A DNA stretch of 7,847 nt, taken from assembly GCA_002389785.1 (NCBI GenBank), contig DGQS01000119.1, positions 1-7,847 on the forward strand. The letters are read 5' to 3'. The first letter of the stretch is position 1. Every line of letters starts with the position of its first letter. Source of the DNA: Bacteroidetes bacterium UBA4408 (GTDB lineage: Bacteria > Bacteroidota > Bacteroidia > UBA4408). Of the stretch, positions 1 through 7,730 are shown piece by piece. The notes under the pieces are model-generated. The model was given only the letters and a program-made list of their open reading frames with translations, ran no database searches and was not told the origin of the DNA. The position numbers and the translations under genes are program-made.

Positions 1-975
1 CAAAGCAAAGGTTGCATTAAGTGAATCAAACACTAATTCAACCGCTTTATCAATGGAGGTGCTATCGTTCACAAATGTATTTAAATCAATTCCTTGATAG
101 GTAAACGTGGCATTTGGATTTCCGCTTACATAATTGGTGGGTGCGAAATTCCACTTTATTGAGCCTAAATCAAGTACACTGGCATTTACAGTTATCCGAT
201 CATTTACCTTGTAATTACCCCCTAAATCAATACCGTAACCTCTGTTGTGAAGTTTGGTAATAACATCGTTTAATCCTAATCCATCAAAGGGATTATCAAC
301 TATCCCCGAGGTATTAAATTCTATGTCGGAAGTAGCTGTTATATCATAAGTTTGCGGATTAGTAGTTAGCGTAATGTCGCTTTTGTTGGTAGAGATATTG
401 GCAATGCCGCTGAGGTATTTTACACGAATTCCCAAGGAAAGTTTGTCACCAATTTCACGGCTATAACCAAGACCATATTCCAAGTAGGTAGTGGCATCTA
501 ATCCTAAGTTGAAATGTAATTCCTCGCCCAGTGATGCTCCGTTTCCTTGCCAAATAAAATTGAGTAAATCTTTGGGATAGCGCACCCGCCAGTTTACTTT
601 ATAACTCGAATTTAAACTAAAGTAATTTTCTTTAACCTTAAAATTAGCGCTCAATAAATCGGTTTGTAAAGCAAGAGCAAAATAATTGTTGTCGGATAAT
701 TTACCAATCATGTTTGCAAAGTCAATTTGAGTCGATCCATTGCTTCCTTTTTGAATCAAGTCATTCAGTTTAAAACCACTATTGCTTTTATTTAAGTAGA
801 GCGATGATATAATTGGCAATCCAATATTTACACGACTTTCAGGAAGAATTCCCGGATTGATGTAATTGGATTGGGGAATGGCTTTTAAATTATAGAGCGT
901 AAGGTTTTGTTGCGCCGATACATTAATAGCCATTAGCAAATAAAGAGCAAAGACTAAGTTGAATTTTGCGTTCAT
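1..975 (-). CDS. DUF5723-like outer-membrane protein, 3' end cut by window edge
   Basis: The reading frame is open from an ATG at 975 to the left edge (325 codons, no stop), so the C-terminus is missing. Residues 1-21 form a Sec signal peptide (Lys4, hydrophobic stretch 6-19, cleavage after Val-Ser-Ala). The mature protein begins with a stretch around residues 24-42 (LTLYNLKAIPQSNYINPG) that resembles the start of the DUF5723 family of Bacteroidota, followed by alternating polar/aromatic stretches expected of outer-membrane beta-strands (for example around LEYGLGYSREIG and YGIDLGGNYKV). DUF5723 proteins are thought to be PorV/OmpP1-like barrels; their function is not established. An in-frame ATG at 1008 would add 11 residues before the signal peptide. 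I prefer 975 because it gives a compact signal peptide, but 1008 sits only 18 bases after the preceding stop and begins ATG-AAA, so it remains possible. It is probably cotranscribed with the lipoprotein gene upstream. The family call is from memory of motif style, not a search. Confidence 0.8.
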   Translation of the reverse strand, partial: MNAKFNLVFALYLLMAINVSAQQNLTLYNLKAIPQSNYINPGILPESRVNIGLPIISSLYLNKSNSGFKLNDLIQKGSNGSTQIDFANMIGKLSDNNYFALALQTDLLSANFKVKENYFSLNSSYKVNWRVRYPKDLLNFIWQGNGASLGEELHFNLGLDATTYLEYGLGYSREIGDKLSLGIRVKYLSGIANISTNKSDITLTTNPQTYDITATSDIEFNTSGIVDNPFDGLGLNDVITKLHNRGYGIDLGGNYKVNDRITVNASVLDLGSIKWNFAPTNYVSGNPNATFTYQGIDLNTFVNDSTSIDKAVELVFDSLNATFAL

Positions 976-1026
976 AAATAAGTTACAGGTAGGTTGAGAA
1001 GTTTTCATCTGAATATCGTTTTGCAA

Positions 1027-2679
1027 TTATTTAATGGGGATATTCATTTGAGCCCTTGCTCCAAGCTTCACTTTTAATCGTCGGTCGCTGTATATTTTTA
1101 CATTTTTTGTTCCTTCGTTAAATGTAGCGGATATAGCGCGAACAATAATATAACGGGCATTTTTTAATGACAGCGCACGGTTTCTATCAAAATAAACGTC
1201 TGTTCCTTTTTCACTTGGTGTTGAAGTTTGTAATCCGGAAGGTAAAAACTGCACCGTAGCCGATGGCAACACATTTGAGTTGGTAAATAACGAATCAAAT
1301 ATCTGATACGTTGAATCGGTGAAATAAATTTGCAACTTTATTCCCATCGGGAAATCATTTACAGCAAGCGCTTTAAAGAGTATGTTTTCAACATTATCTA
1401 CTTTCTGAAATTTAAATTTAACCGTATCATCAAAAGTAAAATCTTTCGCGTTACCATACATCGGTAGTATTACTTCAACATTGGCTTTTAACTTGCTTCC
1501 AGCATCAACGAAGTTGTTCTGCGGTGGCATATTGGGAGGATTAGTTAAAGAATTCACATTGTAAATTATGTACTTCGGATGATTGTCCATTGCCGCATTT
1601 AAATCACTATTGCTATTATCCAGTTTTAATGTATCGCTCACTCTTGCATCACCAACAACAGTTGGGGCATTTACCAAAATAGGACTAAACGTAGGATTGG
1701 CAATATTTCCAACACCAAAACCCGGATTGTACCATTTTAAATCAATGGAATTAATACTTACGGGTAAACCAAATGAATTTACCAAATACATTTTCAAAAC
1801 CGGGTCGGCAAAATGAAAAGTACCAATTCCGATGGGAGTGTTGTTGTGTCTGAAGATACTTATTGCCACAGTATCTGAATTCGGTGTCAAATTACTTTGC
1901 ATGCCCACATTTCCAAAAACAGTTTGAAATTGTTGATTTTTGATATCCTCTGTAACGCTCACTACTGTGCCGGCATTAACCGTTTTTCCGGGCTCCTTCG
2001 TAACCGTAATATTGTAATTGATTAAGAATTGATTATGTCCACTTCCATTTGCAGTAAGATCAAACTTATATCCACTTAAATTTAACGTGCGAGTAGTAGT
2101 TCCTGTATTTAAACCAAAGGTGTCAAAAAACGATAAACCATTTTTCTTTGCACCTGGAATATTTATTTCTAAGGTAGCTCCGGCTGTAAATGTTTTATTA
2201 ATACTAAATACAATTTCGCCACCTGAAAAAAGTATTGAATCAAACAATGCATTGGTGCTTCCGGGTTGAAAAATTATGTTTTGTGAACGGTTAAAAGTAG
2301 CACTGCTACCTACCGGTAATAAATTGTATGCATTTTCTTCTAACGCAGTAATGGCAAAACTTGTAGCCTTTGTTTGGTTAGGTAACACAACAAAATCAGT
2401 AGCATTAATTGAAAACAAGGTTCCGGTATACACCAAGGTGCAAAAATTATCAGCAGCGGTAGTGATGTTGCCGTTTTTATCGGTACGTAATACTATATCG
2501 TTAATTGAAAAATCAGTATATACTAAGGGAATAGCAAGGTTTGGAGTCCAAGTGCCTGCTTCAATGTTGTCCATGTCATACTCTTCTTTTACACAAGAGG
2601 TAAGGCAGGATGCGATTCCGCCGATAAAAAGTAAAAAGCGAAACGATAACAACCGAATGGAGGGAGGATTAATTTTCAT
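1027..2679 (-). CDS. Predicted surface-exposed lipoprotein of unknown function
   Basis: This gene encodes 550 residues. A lipoprotein signal peptide covers about residues 1-28, with Arg9 and Arg14, a short hydrophobic core, then two overlapping lipobox-like sites: Ile-Ala-Ser-Cys25 and Leu-Thr-Ser-Cys29. Val-Lys-Glu-Glu-Tyr-Asp follows Cys29. This resembles the lipoprotein export signal that sends Bacteroidota lipoproteins to the cell surface, so an outer-membrane, outward-facing location is likely. Near the N-terminus the pattern Trp44-Thr-Pro-Asn-Leu-Ala-Ile-Pro51 recurs, as I recall, in uncharacterised Bacteroidota lipoproteins. The rest is rich in Asn, Thr, Phe and Val with beta-strand character, and I see no catalytic motif. 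The C-terminus (about 530-550) is basic, then ends in a short strand-like segment. ATG at 2679 is chosen because it leads directly into the signal peptide; no Shine-Dalgarno is visible, as is usual in this phylum. The DUF5723-like gene follows after 18-51 bases, suggesting an operon and perhaps a lipoprotein/outer-membrane protein pair. Confidence 0.85.
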   Translation of the reverse strand: MKINPPSIRLLSFRFLLFIGGIASCLTSCVKEEYDMDNIEAGTWTPNLAIPLVYTDFSINDIVLRTDKNGNITTAADNFCTLVYTGTLFSINATDFVVLPNQTKATSFAITALEENAYNLLPVGSSATFNRSQNIIFQPGSTNALFDSILFSGGEIVFSINKTFTAGATLEINIPGAKKNGLSFFDTFGLNTGTTTRTLNLSGYKFDLTANGSGHNQFLINYNITVTKEPGKTVNAGTVVSVTEDIKNQQFQTVFGNVGMQSNLTPNSDTVAISIFRHNNTPIGIGTFHFADPVLKMYLVNSFGLPVSINSIDLKWYNPGFGVGNIANPTFSPILVNAPTVVGDARVSDTLKLDNSNSDLNAAMDNHPKYIIYNVNSLTNPPNMPPQNNFVDAGSKLKANVEVILPMYGNAKDFTFDDTVKFKFQKVDNVENILFKALAVNDFPMGIKLQIYFTDSTYQIFDSLFTNSNVLPSATVQFLPSGLQTSTPSEKGTDVYFDRNRALSLKNARYIIVRAISATFNEGTKNVKIYSDRRLKVKLGARAQMNIPIK

Positions 2680-2749
2680 GTTATGAATTGTATAAATAAA
2701 CTAGCAGCAAGAGTTAAATTTGATTAAAAAGCAAAATTTCAAAATGAAG

Positions 2750-2777
2750 TTAGTTAGGATTACAGTGTCCTAACTAA
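2750..2777. repeat. Perfect 10-bp inverted repeat, possible operator or leader hairpin
   Basis: TTAGTTAGGA (2750-2759) and its exact reverse complement TCCTAACTAA (2768-2777) are separated by 8 bases. The element ends 71 bases upstream of the lipoprotein start codon. Neither strand has a T-run directly after it, so a standard intrinsic terminator is unlikely. The arms are about 18 bases apart centre to centre, which would suit a dimeric repressor or activator. As RNA it would form a leader hairpin if transcription starts farther upstream. On the minus strand, TCATTTTG (2740-2747) lies just downstream and differs by one base from the TAnnTTTG promoter box; in that case the repeat would occupy the promoter spacer. 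The repeat is directly visible; its role is inference. Confidence 0.6.
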
Positions 2778-2917
2778 AATTAAATGCAAGTTAAAAAATA
2801 ATTTTGTTCTGTTTCTAGATTTGTTTAGTTGTTGAAAAACTTTTGAGTATAAACTGTATTCAATATAGGATACAAGTTAAAAATTTATTTTTTAGAATCG
2901 AATTTTAGGATAAATAG

Positions 2918-2935
2918 ATAATTCGGATGAATTAT
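2918..2935. repeat. Weak 7-bp inverted repeat in the intergenic region
   Basis: ATAATTC (2918-2924) and GAATTAT (2929-2935) flank a 4-base loop. On the minus strand it lies about 215 bases after the stop of the 909-residue protein gene and is followed by CTATTT, which is a poor T-run. It could be a weak transcription end, but a stem with one G-C pair in such AT-rich DNA can arise by chance. Confidence 0.2.
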
Positions 2936-3150
2936 AACTGCTTTCTGATGTTGTTGAGGTAAAAGTCAAACTAAAAAATAATTTACCTAAGCTTTAGCAA
3001 GTTTTCCTTCCAAATGATATGTACTGAAAGTAAGTATCCATTCCCTTTTAATAAATTTAAGGTTAAGAAGGTTCGCATAAGTCTTTATTCTTTTTCCCTG
3101 GTTAAGTAAGATTAAGAATCAATAGAGCAGCAGAGCTTAAGTTAAATAAT

Positions 3151-5880
3151 TTAATATGCCGGATAGATACGCAGCTTATTACCAACACCAACCGCAACAT
3201 ACCAACTTTGATCGGAATACAATTGGCCGACAACAGGTTCGCAGCTTATTTCACATGAATAGCTACTAATTTCAGTTCCTTCAGAATTCAAAATTGACAG
3301 TCCTTTATCAAAAGAGGCCATTATAAAATCAAAGCCTTTATTAGAATTGTAACAAAATACCGGGTTATAGTTTGCCTGCATTGGAATTTTAAATTCATGA
3401 AGCATTTCCATGCTCGCATCATAGATACTTGCTTTGGTTTTAGATAGCAACAAATTTTTAATTCCTCCCGAAGTTTGAATTGAATTGTAGTAATTTCCTT
3501 TTACAGGAAGTACTGATTTTTCTATTTTTCCCGAAAAATACAAACGCGTGCTATTTCCGGAAGAATCGAGCGCATATATAGAACTACCGTTTAAGGTGCT
3601 TTCAACTAAAAGCTGATAGTTATTGGCATAAAGCGAATTAAATTTCTGTTTGAATTTAACAATTGATTTTCCTTTACGGTCGAGTAAATTAACGTTTCCA
3701 CTTTGATCTAATAATACTAAATAATCTAATCCTTTTGCTCTGAAATTACGAATTGGAGCAGTAATGACATCATTCATCGGTACAGCTTCCCAACCGTTTA
3801 CAGGATCACCTTTGTGTGTATAATTGTAAACGCGCTTATTACTTTCAGCTATTAAAAAGCGATACTCACCGGTAGCATCATAATCAACCAAAGACACAGC
3901 ATTACTAGCTTTAAAACTTAAACTTACCGGAAATTTTCCAACATTGTTTCCGGCTTCATCCAACAAATAAATTTTTGTTGATGTTGAAAATAGTATTTGT
4001 AACTCTTTACCTTTTTGCGAACGCAGGGCATGTGCTTTTCCATGAATCTTTTCGGCCATTTCTTTTTTCCATTTCACCTTACCATCCTTGTCAATTAAAT
4101 AAATTTTCAAGGCATCATCTTGTACAAAAAGATACCGGCTACTGTCTTCGGGATCTGTTAAAAAAGAAGGTGTTTGGTGTAAAGTGCTATCCAATACCGT
4201 TTCAGCTAACCATTCCTGTGCAGCCGTATAACCCGGTTGATATGAAATATAGGCATTGCTGTAAAATAAATTTTTATCTGAGCTCAATTGCATGGCTAGG
4301 CCTTGAAAATTGCGTAAACTGGCTGTTTTGGTTTCATCCCAATTTAAAACATCCGGATTAAAAATGCTTGATATTAATTTAGGGCTTCGCGCCAATGCAG
4401 AGTATACGTATAGCGTTGCTTGAGATGAAATATTGTCGGCAAATTTTTGGTATTTTTCATCTTCACCTAAGGTATGCTTAGCCGTAATTGCATTCATCCA
4501 TTTTTTGAGTGAAGAGCGTGAATTGCCAAATATGACAGCTTCTTTGGTGATGACATAATATGTATCGTTAAGTTTTGCAAATGCATCACCAAAGACAAGT
4601 GGAAGTAGGTTAGAGGCAGCTAAATGTGAAATGGTGTATCCTCTAAACGTTTCATTCAGCGTATCCGTATTGAGCGTTTTTTTATTCGTTTGTTTTTTGA
4701 ATTCATCTATCAATTCAGCTGCATTTTTTTTTCCATTGGTTTGAATTATCGCATAGCAATTTTGCAGATAATTATCGGTATTCGACTCTGTAATTACATA
4801 AGCAAACTGATTGCCCATCCATTGTTTAAAAAAATTAGCTGCATTTATTCCAAATTTTTTATAGAAGTTAGTTGCGGCTGTTTGACGCACATAATTTGCC
4901 GAAGAATTATTGATATAATTTTCATAGTTTTTAAAAAACGAATTCACATCGCTTAATCCTGTCCAATGCACGTAAGCTGCTGAAGACGGAATATGTTCAA
5001 TCAATTCAATTTCTTGAGCTTCCTGGTTTTTATACAAATTCAAATAATTTGAACTCGAATCATTTGAATAGGAAAATCCGGTTAAGAGATAAGCATTGCC
5101 TTTGGGTTTGATATCTAAACTTGACCAGTTTGCAAATACTGATAATACAGGTAAAAAATCTGCTTCTTTCTTTGCCACAGCGCCACTTAAGGTTTGGGTA
5201 AAATTTGCATAATTGATAAATAGTGTGGCTTCCACTTTTTTACCTGCCGAATTCCAAATCTTATCAAAAGAAGGATCAGCTGAAATTGGTGTTCCTGAAT
5301 TCAATTGTCGAATAGACTCTTCAATTAAGTAACTCGAAAAAGTGCAGGCAAATATTCCTTTGTTGAAATAATAATAGAACGAATTTCCATCTGTTTTTTT
5401 CAATTCGTTTAGTGCTACACCATCATAAATTCGCATTGTTGCAAGTGCATTTTGAGATGTGGCATTTTTAATAAAGTCGTTCACTTGTTTTTTAGAAATG
5501 GTATTCGGAAGATTAATCAAATAAAGCACATCGTAATGATGACTGGCATCTGGATGAATAGAAATAAATAAAGGTTTATCCTGCAAGTAATTCAGAGCAT
5601 CACTTCCATTTTCAAACAATCCATCCAAAAAGCGTATGTCTTCGTGCATTTCACCAAAAAAAGGATAGGCCATTAATGTTTTCCAAACAGCATTATTCAT
5701 CGAAAACTGTTGCAAGGTAGCCTTGGGTGTATTACACTTAACAATGAGTGCTGTATTTACCGGTATTGCCTGTATAACCGGGCTAAGTGGTGTTTTTATT
5801 TGTTTAAAATGAAAATAACCATAAATAGCTGCTCCTACCACAGGTACAATTAATAGAGTTATCAGTATTTTTTTTAACAT
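3151..5880 (-). CDS. Membrane-anchored protein of unknown function with C-terminal propeller-like repeats
   Basis: This gene encodes 909 residues. The N-terminus has Lys3-Lys4 followed by one hydrophobic segment (about 5-24) and no lipobox or clear cleavage site, so it is likely a signal anchor with the bulk of the protein in the periplasm. Residues about 35-570 form a large domain with no recognised catalytic motif; its opening (IQAIPVNTALIVKCN) recalls DUF3352-type proteins, but this is only an impression. Residues about 580-909 carry seven related units with the core pattern 'x-I/V-Y-x-L/hydrophobic-D-x-x-G-x', starting near 591, 635, 682, 728, 766, 817 and 859, about 45 residues apart, with a final short strand at 901-909. 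This spacing suits a beta-propeller of the PQQ-like or WD-like kind. It follows rnhB by 13 bases and is probably cotranscribed with it. A role in protein-protein scaffolding in the envelope is possible, but no function can be assigned. Confidence 0.85.
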   Translation of the reverse strand: MLKKILITLLIVPVVGAAIYGYFHFKQIKTPLSPVIQAIPVNTALIVKCNTPKATLQQFSMNNAVWKTLMAYPFFGEMHEDIRFLDGLFENGSDALNYLQDKPLFISIHPDASHHYDVLYLINLPNTISKKQVNDFIKNATSQNALATMRIYDGVALNELKKTDGNSFYYYFNKGIFACTFSSYLIEESIRQLNSGTPISADPSFDKIWNSAGKKVEATLFINYANFTQTLSGAVAKKEADFLPVLSVFANWSSLDIKPKGNAYLLTGFSYSNDSSSNYLNLYKNQEAQEIELIEHIPSSAAYVHWTGLSDVNSFFKNYENYINNSSANYVRQTAATNFYKKFGINAANFFKQWMGNQFAYVITESNTDNYLQNCYAIIQTNGKKNAAELIDEFKKQTNKKTLNTDTLNETFRGYTISHLAASNLLPLVFGDAFAKLNDTYYVITKEAVIFGNSRSSLKKWMNAITAKHTLGEDEKYQKFADNISSQATLYVYSALARSPKLISSIFNPDVLNWDETKTASLRNFQGLAMQLSSDKNLFYSNAYISYQPGYTAAQEWLAETVLDSTLHQTPSFLTDPEDSSRYLFVQDDALKIYLIDKDGKVKWKKEMAEKIHGKAHALRSQKGKELQILFSTSTKIYLLDEAGNNVGKFPVSLSFKASNAVSLVDYDATGEYRFLIAESNKRVYNYTHKGDPVNGWEAVPMNDVITAPIRNFRAKGLDYLVLLDQSGNVNLLDRKGKSIVKFKQKFNSLYANNYQLLVESTLNGSSIYALDSSGNSTRLYFSGKIEKSVLPVKGNYYNSIQTSGGIKNLLLSKTKASIYDASMEMLHEFKIPMQANYNPVFCYNSNKGFDFIMASFDKGLSILNSEGTEISSYSCEISCEPVVGQLYSDQSWYVAVGVGNKLRIYPAY

Positions 5881-5893
5881 GAGTTGGTGTAAA

Positions 5894-6496
5894 TTAAATC
5901 AATTTTAATTGCGGATCAATTAGGCTAAAACTCAATCGATGTTGCTCACAAATGCCATGTTGCTGAATCATGGTGCGATGAAATAAGGTTGGATAAGCTT
6001 TGTTTTTTTTCCAATTGTAAACCGGAAATTTTTCATGCAAGTCTTTCATAAATTCGTCGCGGTAAGTTTTAGCAAGTATGGATGCTGCTGCAATTGAGAG
6101 GTATTTACCATCGCCTTTCACGATGCATTTATGTGCTATTTTTTTATATGGTTTAAATCGATTGCCATCAATCAACAATAATTCGGGCTGAATTTGTAAT
6201 TGATCAATCGCTCTGTGCATCGCTAAAAACGAGGCATTTAAAATATTTATTGAATCAATTTCTTTTGCTGAAACTATCCCAACTGCATAGGCCAAGGCGT
6301 TTTTTTCAATAAGCGGACGAAAAGCTTCCCGGTCTTTTTCACTCAATTTTTTTGAATCATTCAACGCTTTCAATTCAACAGAAATTTTCTTAGGAAGTAC
6401 AACTGCAGCAGCAACTACAGGGCCTGCTAAGCATCCTCTTCCGGCTTCATCGCAACCGGCTTCTACTCCGTTTTTTGAAAAGTACTTTTCTAACAT
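5894..6496 (-). CDS. rnhB: Ribonuclease HII
   Basis: This 200-residue protein is the usual length for RNase HII, a cytoplasmic enzyme that cuts the RNA strand of RNA-DNA hybrids and starts removal of single ribonucleotides misincorporated in DNA. The signature Gly14-Cys-Asp16-Glu17-Ala-Gly-Arg-Gly21 begins the family's first motif and supplies two acidic metal ligands and the Gly-Arg-Gly loop that reads the ribonucleotide junction. Asp110 (in LLLIDGNR) and Asp147 (in AKTYRD) complete the four-carboxylate active site. The motif [11 protein letters not shown] (46-56) and [17 protein letters not shown] (127-143) are also typical. The common NKGY motif appears as Asn-Lys-Ala-Tyr (165-168). Its ATG comes one base after the glycosyltransferase TAG stop (TAGAATG), so translational coupling is likely. 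The gene seems complete and functional. Confidence 0.97.
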   Translation of the reverse strand: MLEKYFSKNGVEAGCDEAGRGCLAGPVVAAAVVLPKKISVELKALNDSKKLSEKDREAFRPLIEKNALAYAVGIVSAKEIDSINILNASFLAMHRAIDQLQIQPELLLIDGNRFKPYKKIAHKCIVKGDGKYLSIAAASILAKTYRDEFMKDLHEKFPVYNWKKNKAYPTLFHRTMIQQHGICEQHRLSFSLIDPQLKLI

Positions 6497-6497
6497 T

Positions 6498-7625
6498 CTA
6501 GTCGCGCAAGGCTAATTCAATAGAATTCCAAAGCTTAGCTGCTGTTTTATCCCAACTAAAGTCCATTTTGCGTACATTACCCTTTGCAATCAAAGCTTCT
6601 CTTTGAGAAGGATTATTGTTCAGTTGCAGCATCGCTTCGCTTATTTGATCGATTGAAAAAGGATCAACCAATAATGCAGCATCAGCGGCAATTTCAGGCA
6701 TGGAAGTTAAATTTGAAGTAATAACAGGAACACCGCAGTTCATGGCTTCAATCAAGGGAATTCCAAATCCTTCAAAATAGGGAACATACACCAAAGCTAA
6801 TGCTGCACCCAATACATCTTTCAATTTTTCGGGGCTCAATCTTCCGGTAAAAATAACTTCGTCTTTAAATTTCATAGCCGAATATGCTTCCTCTAAATCC
6901 TTTCGCCAGTACATTTTGTTCCCTACTATTACCAATTTAGTTGCTCCCGAGTTCTTGCTTTTAAACAAATCGAAGGCTTTAAATAGATTAACTAAATTTT
7001 TGCGTGGATGCATGGCACCTACAAAAAGAAAATACGGATGGCCATTTGTTAACTCATTTTTAACTGAAGATTTTGTGCTTTCGCTTACAGGCTGATACAA
7101 CAGGTTAGATCCATTAAACACAACATCTATTTTGTTAGAGGGGATGGAATAATTTTTAGTTATATCTTGCTTTGAGTATTCTGAGACGGTAGCAATACGA
7201 ACTGCTTTTTTTGCAAAACGCGGAAAAAAATAATTGTAATATTTCTCCACCAGCAAGGGCATATCCTTTTTGTAATAAATAAAATTTAAGTCGTGTATTA
7301 CAGCCAGGCATTTAGTCTTTGTTCCTAACGGAATCATTCCATCCGGCGATAAAAACAAATCAGGTTGATGTTTCTTCAGTAACCTGGTCACACTAATTTC
7401 AAACCAACATATCCACAATAAGGGATGTCGAGTAGGAGGGAATAATACTACCGGAGTAATGTTTGGAGCAAAAACAAAATCCGAATGGTAAGGACGGTCA
7501 AAAATGAATATAAATTCATGTTCAGGATGATTGGTTACTATTCGCTTAAGCGATTCATAACCAAACCAACCCATTCCTTCCATTTTATTTTTTAGGAAGA
7601 GTCTGGTATTTACTGCAATTTTCAA
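6498..7625 (-). CDS. GT4-type glycosyltransferase (GT-B fold), TTG start
   Basis: This 375-residue protein is a probable retaining glycosyltransferase that moves a sugar from an activated nucleotide donor to a cell-envelope or polysaccharide acceptor; donor and acceptor cannot be told from sequence. It has the two Rossmann-like halves of the GT-B fold. The N-terminal half starts [10 protein letters not shown] and includes His111-Asp-Leu-Asn and the TVSEYSK strand-helix (146-152). The C-terminal half opens with the phosphate-binding Gly203-Ala-Met-His-Pro-Arg208-Lys209-Asn loop and has the EX7E motif at Glu285 to Glu293 ([10 protein letters not shown]), then CGVPVITS and [14 protein letters not shown], all typical of the Glycos_transf_1 domain. 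No signal peptide or membrane segment is evident. The start is TTG: an in-frame TAG lies 15 bases upstream, so no ATG is possible before it, and the family's usual N-terminus begins exactly here. AAGG lies 3 bases and AGGAG 12 bases before the TTG. Confidence 0.93.
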   Translation of the reverse strand: MKIAVNTRLFLKNKMEGMGWFGYESLKRIVTNHPEHEFIFIFDRPYHSDFVFAPNITPVVLFPPTRHPLLWICWFEISVTRLLKKHQPDLFLSPDGMIPLGTKTKCLAVIHDLNFIYYKKDMPLLVEKYYNYFFPRFAKKAVRIATVSEYSKQDITKNYSIPSNKIDVVFNGSNLLYQPVSESTKSSVKNELTNGHPYFLFVGAMHPRKNLVNLFKAFDLFKSKNSGATKLVIVGNKMYWRKDLEEAYSAMKFKDEVIFTGRLSPEKLKDVLGAALALVYVPYFEGFGIPLIEAMNCGVPVITSNLTSMPEIAADAALLVDPFSIDQISEAMLQLNNNPSQREALIAKGNVRKMDFSWDKTAAKLWNSIELALRD

Positions 7626-7643
7626 TTTCCTTAGTTTCTCCTA

Positions 7644-7651
7644 CAAAAATA
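7644..7651 (-). promoter_or_regulatory. Candidate -7 promoter box for the glycosyltransferase-rnhB run
   Basis: On the minus strand the sequence is TATTTTTG, an exact match to the Bacteroidota -7 pattern TAnnTTTG. No TTTG is found 19-21 bases upstream, and the implied transcript would begin only about 15 bases before the TTG start codon. The match could be chance in AT-rich DNA. The alternative is read-through from the phosphatase gene 105 bases upstream. Confidence 0.25.
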
Positions 7652-7683
7652 AGGGTAACAACCAAGTGCATTCGAGAATTGGC

Positions 7684-7709
7684 AGTAATTACTTAACAAG
7701 CAATTGTTA
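7684..7709. repeat. Adjacent short palindromes after the phosphatase gene
   Basis: AGTAATTACT (7684-7693) is a perfect 10-bp palindrome. Directly next to it, TAACAA (7694-7699) and TTGTTA (7704-7709) form a 6-bp stem with a 4-base loop. They lie 22-47 bases after the phosphatase stop codon. No T-run follows on the minus strand, so they are poor intrinsic terminators; they might be a protein-binding site or chance AT-rich symmetry. Confidence 0.3.
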
Positions 7710-7730
7710 GTTTAATTTAGAAGTGTAAAC

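Larger units (their letters stand above)
2680..3150. other. 471-bp AT-rich intergenic region without a gene
   Basis: This gap separates the stop of the 909-residue protein gene from the start of the lipoprotein gene. I see no plausible coding frame on either strand and no tRNA-like structure. It contains a perfect 10-bp inverted repeat (2750-2777), a weaker 7-bp inverted repeat (2918-2935) and two exact copies of the 13-mer TAAAAAATAATTT (2792-2804 and 2972-2984), which could be chance in such AT-rich DNA. The promoter of the lipoprotein operon should lie here. I found no full match to the Bacteroidota promoter pattern (TTTG, 19-21 bases, TAnnTTTG) on the minus strand. No strong hairpin followed by a T-run is visible after the stop at 3151. 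Confidence 0.7.

Noticed and set aside
1583..1816. Open frame of 77 codons on the plus strand
   Set aside because: It lies wholly inside the lipoprotein gene on the other strand, has no domain or start signal, and is a shadow frame.
2276..2686. Open frame of 136 codons on the plus strand, with a hydrophobic look
   Set aside because: It is antisense to the lipoprotein N-terminus, whose signal peptide and lipobox make the minus-strand reading clearly right.
2816..2823. TAGATTTG on the plus strand, matching the Bacteroidota -7 promoter pattern
   Set aside because: There is no TTTG at the right distance upstream and no plus-strand gene downstream, so it is likely chance.
3126..3138. Short direct repeat AGAGCAGCAGAGC just after the stop of the 909-residue protein gene, considered as a terminator
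   Set aside because: The halves repeat in the same orientation and do not form a stem, and no T-run follows.
2680..3150. Possible small RNA or riboswitch in the long gap
   Set aside because: Apart from the two inverted repeats I see no conserved riboswitch-like core, no tRNA-like fold and no promoter-terminator pair.
3975..4361. Open frame of 128 codons on the plus strand
   Set aside because: It is antisense to the 909-residue protein gene and shows no recognisable protein family.
4690..4956. Plus-strand frame rich in Ile, Phe and Cys resembling a small membrane protein
   Set aside because: The hydrophobicity comes from reading Lys/Asn-rich codons of the opposite strand; it sits within a convincing longer gene.
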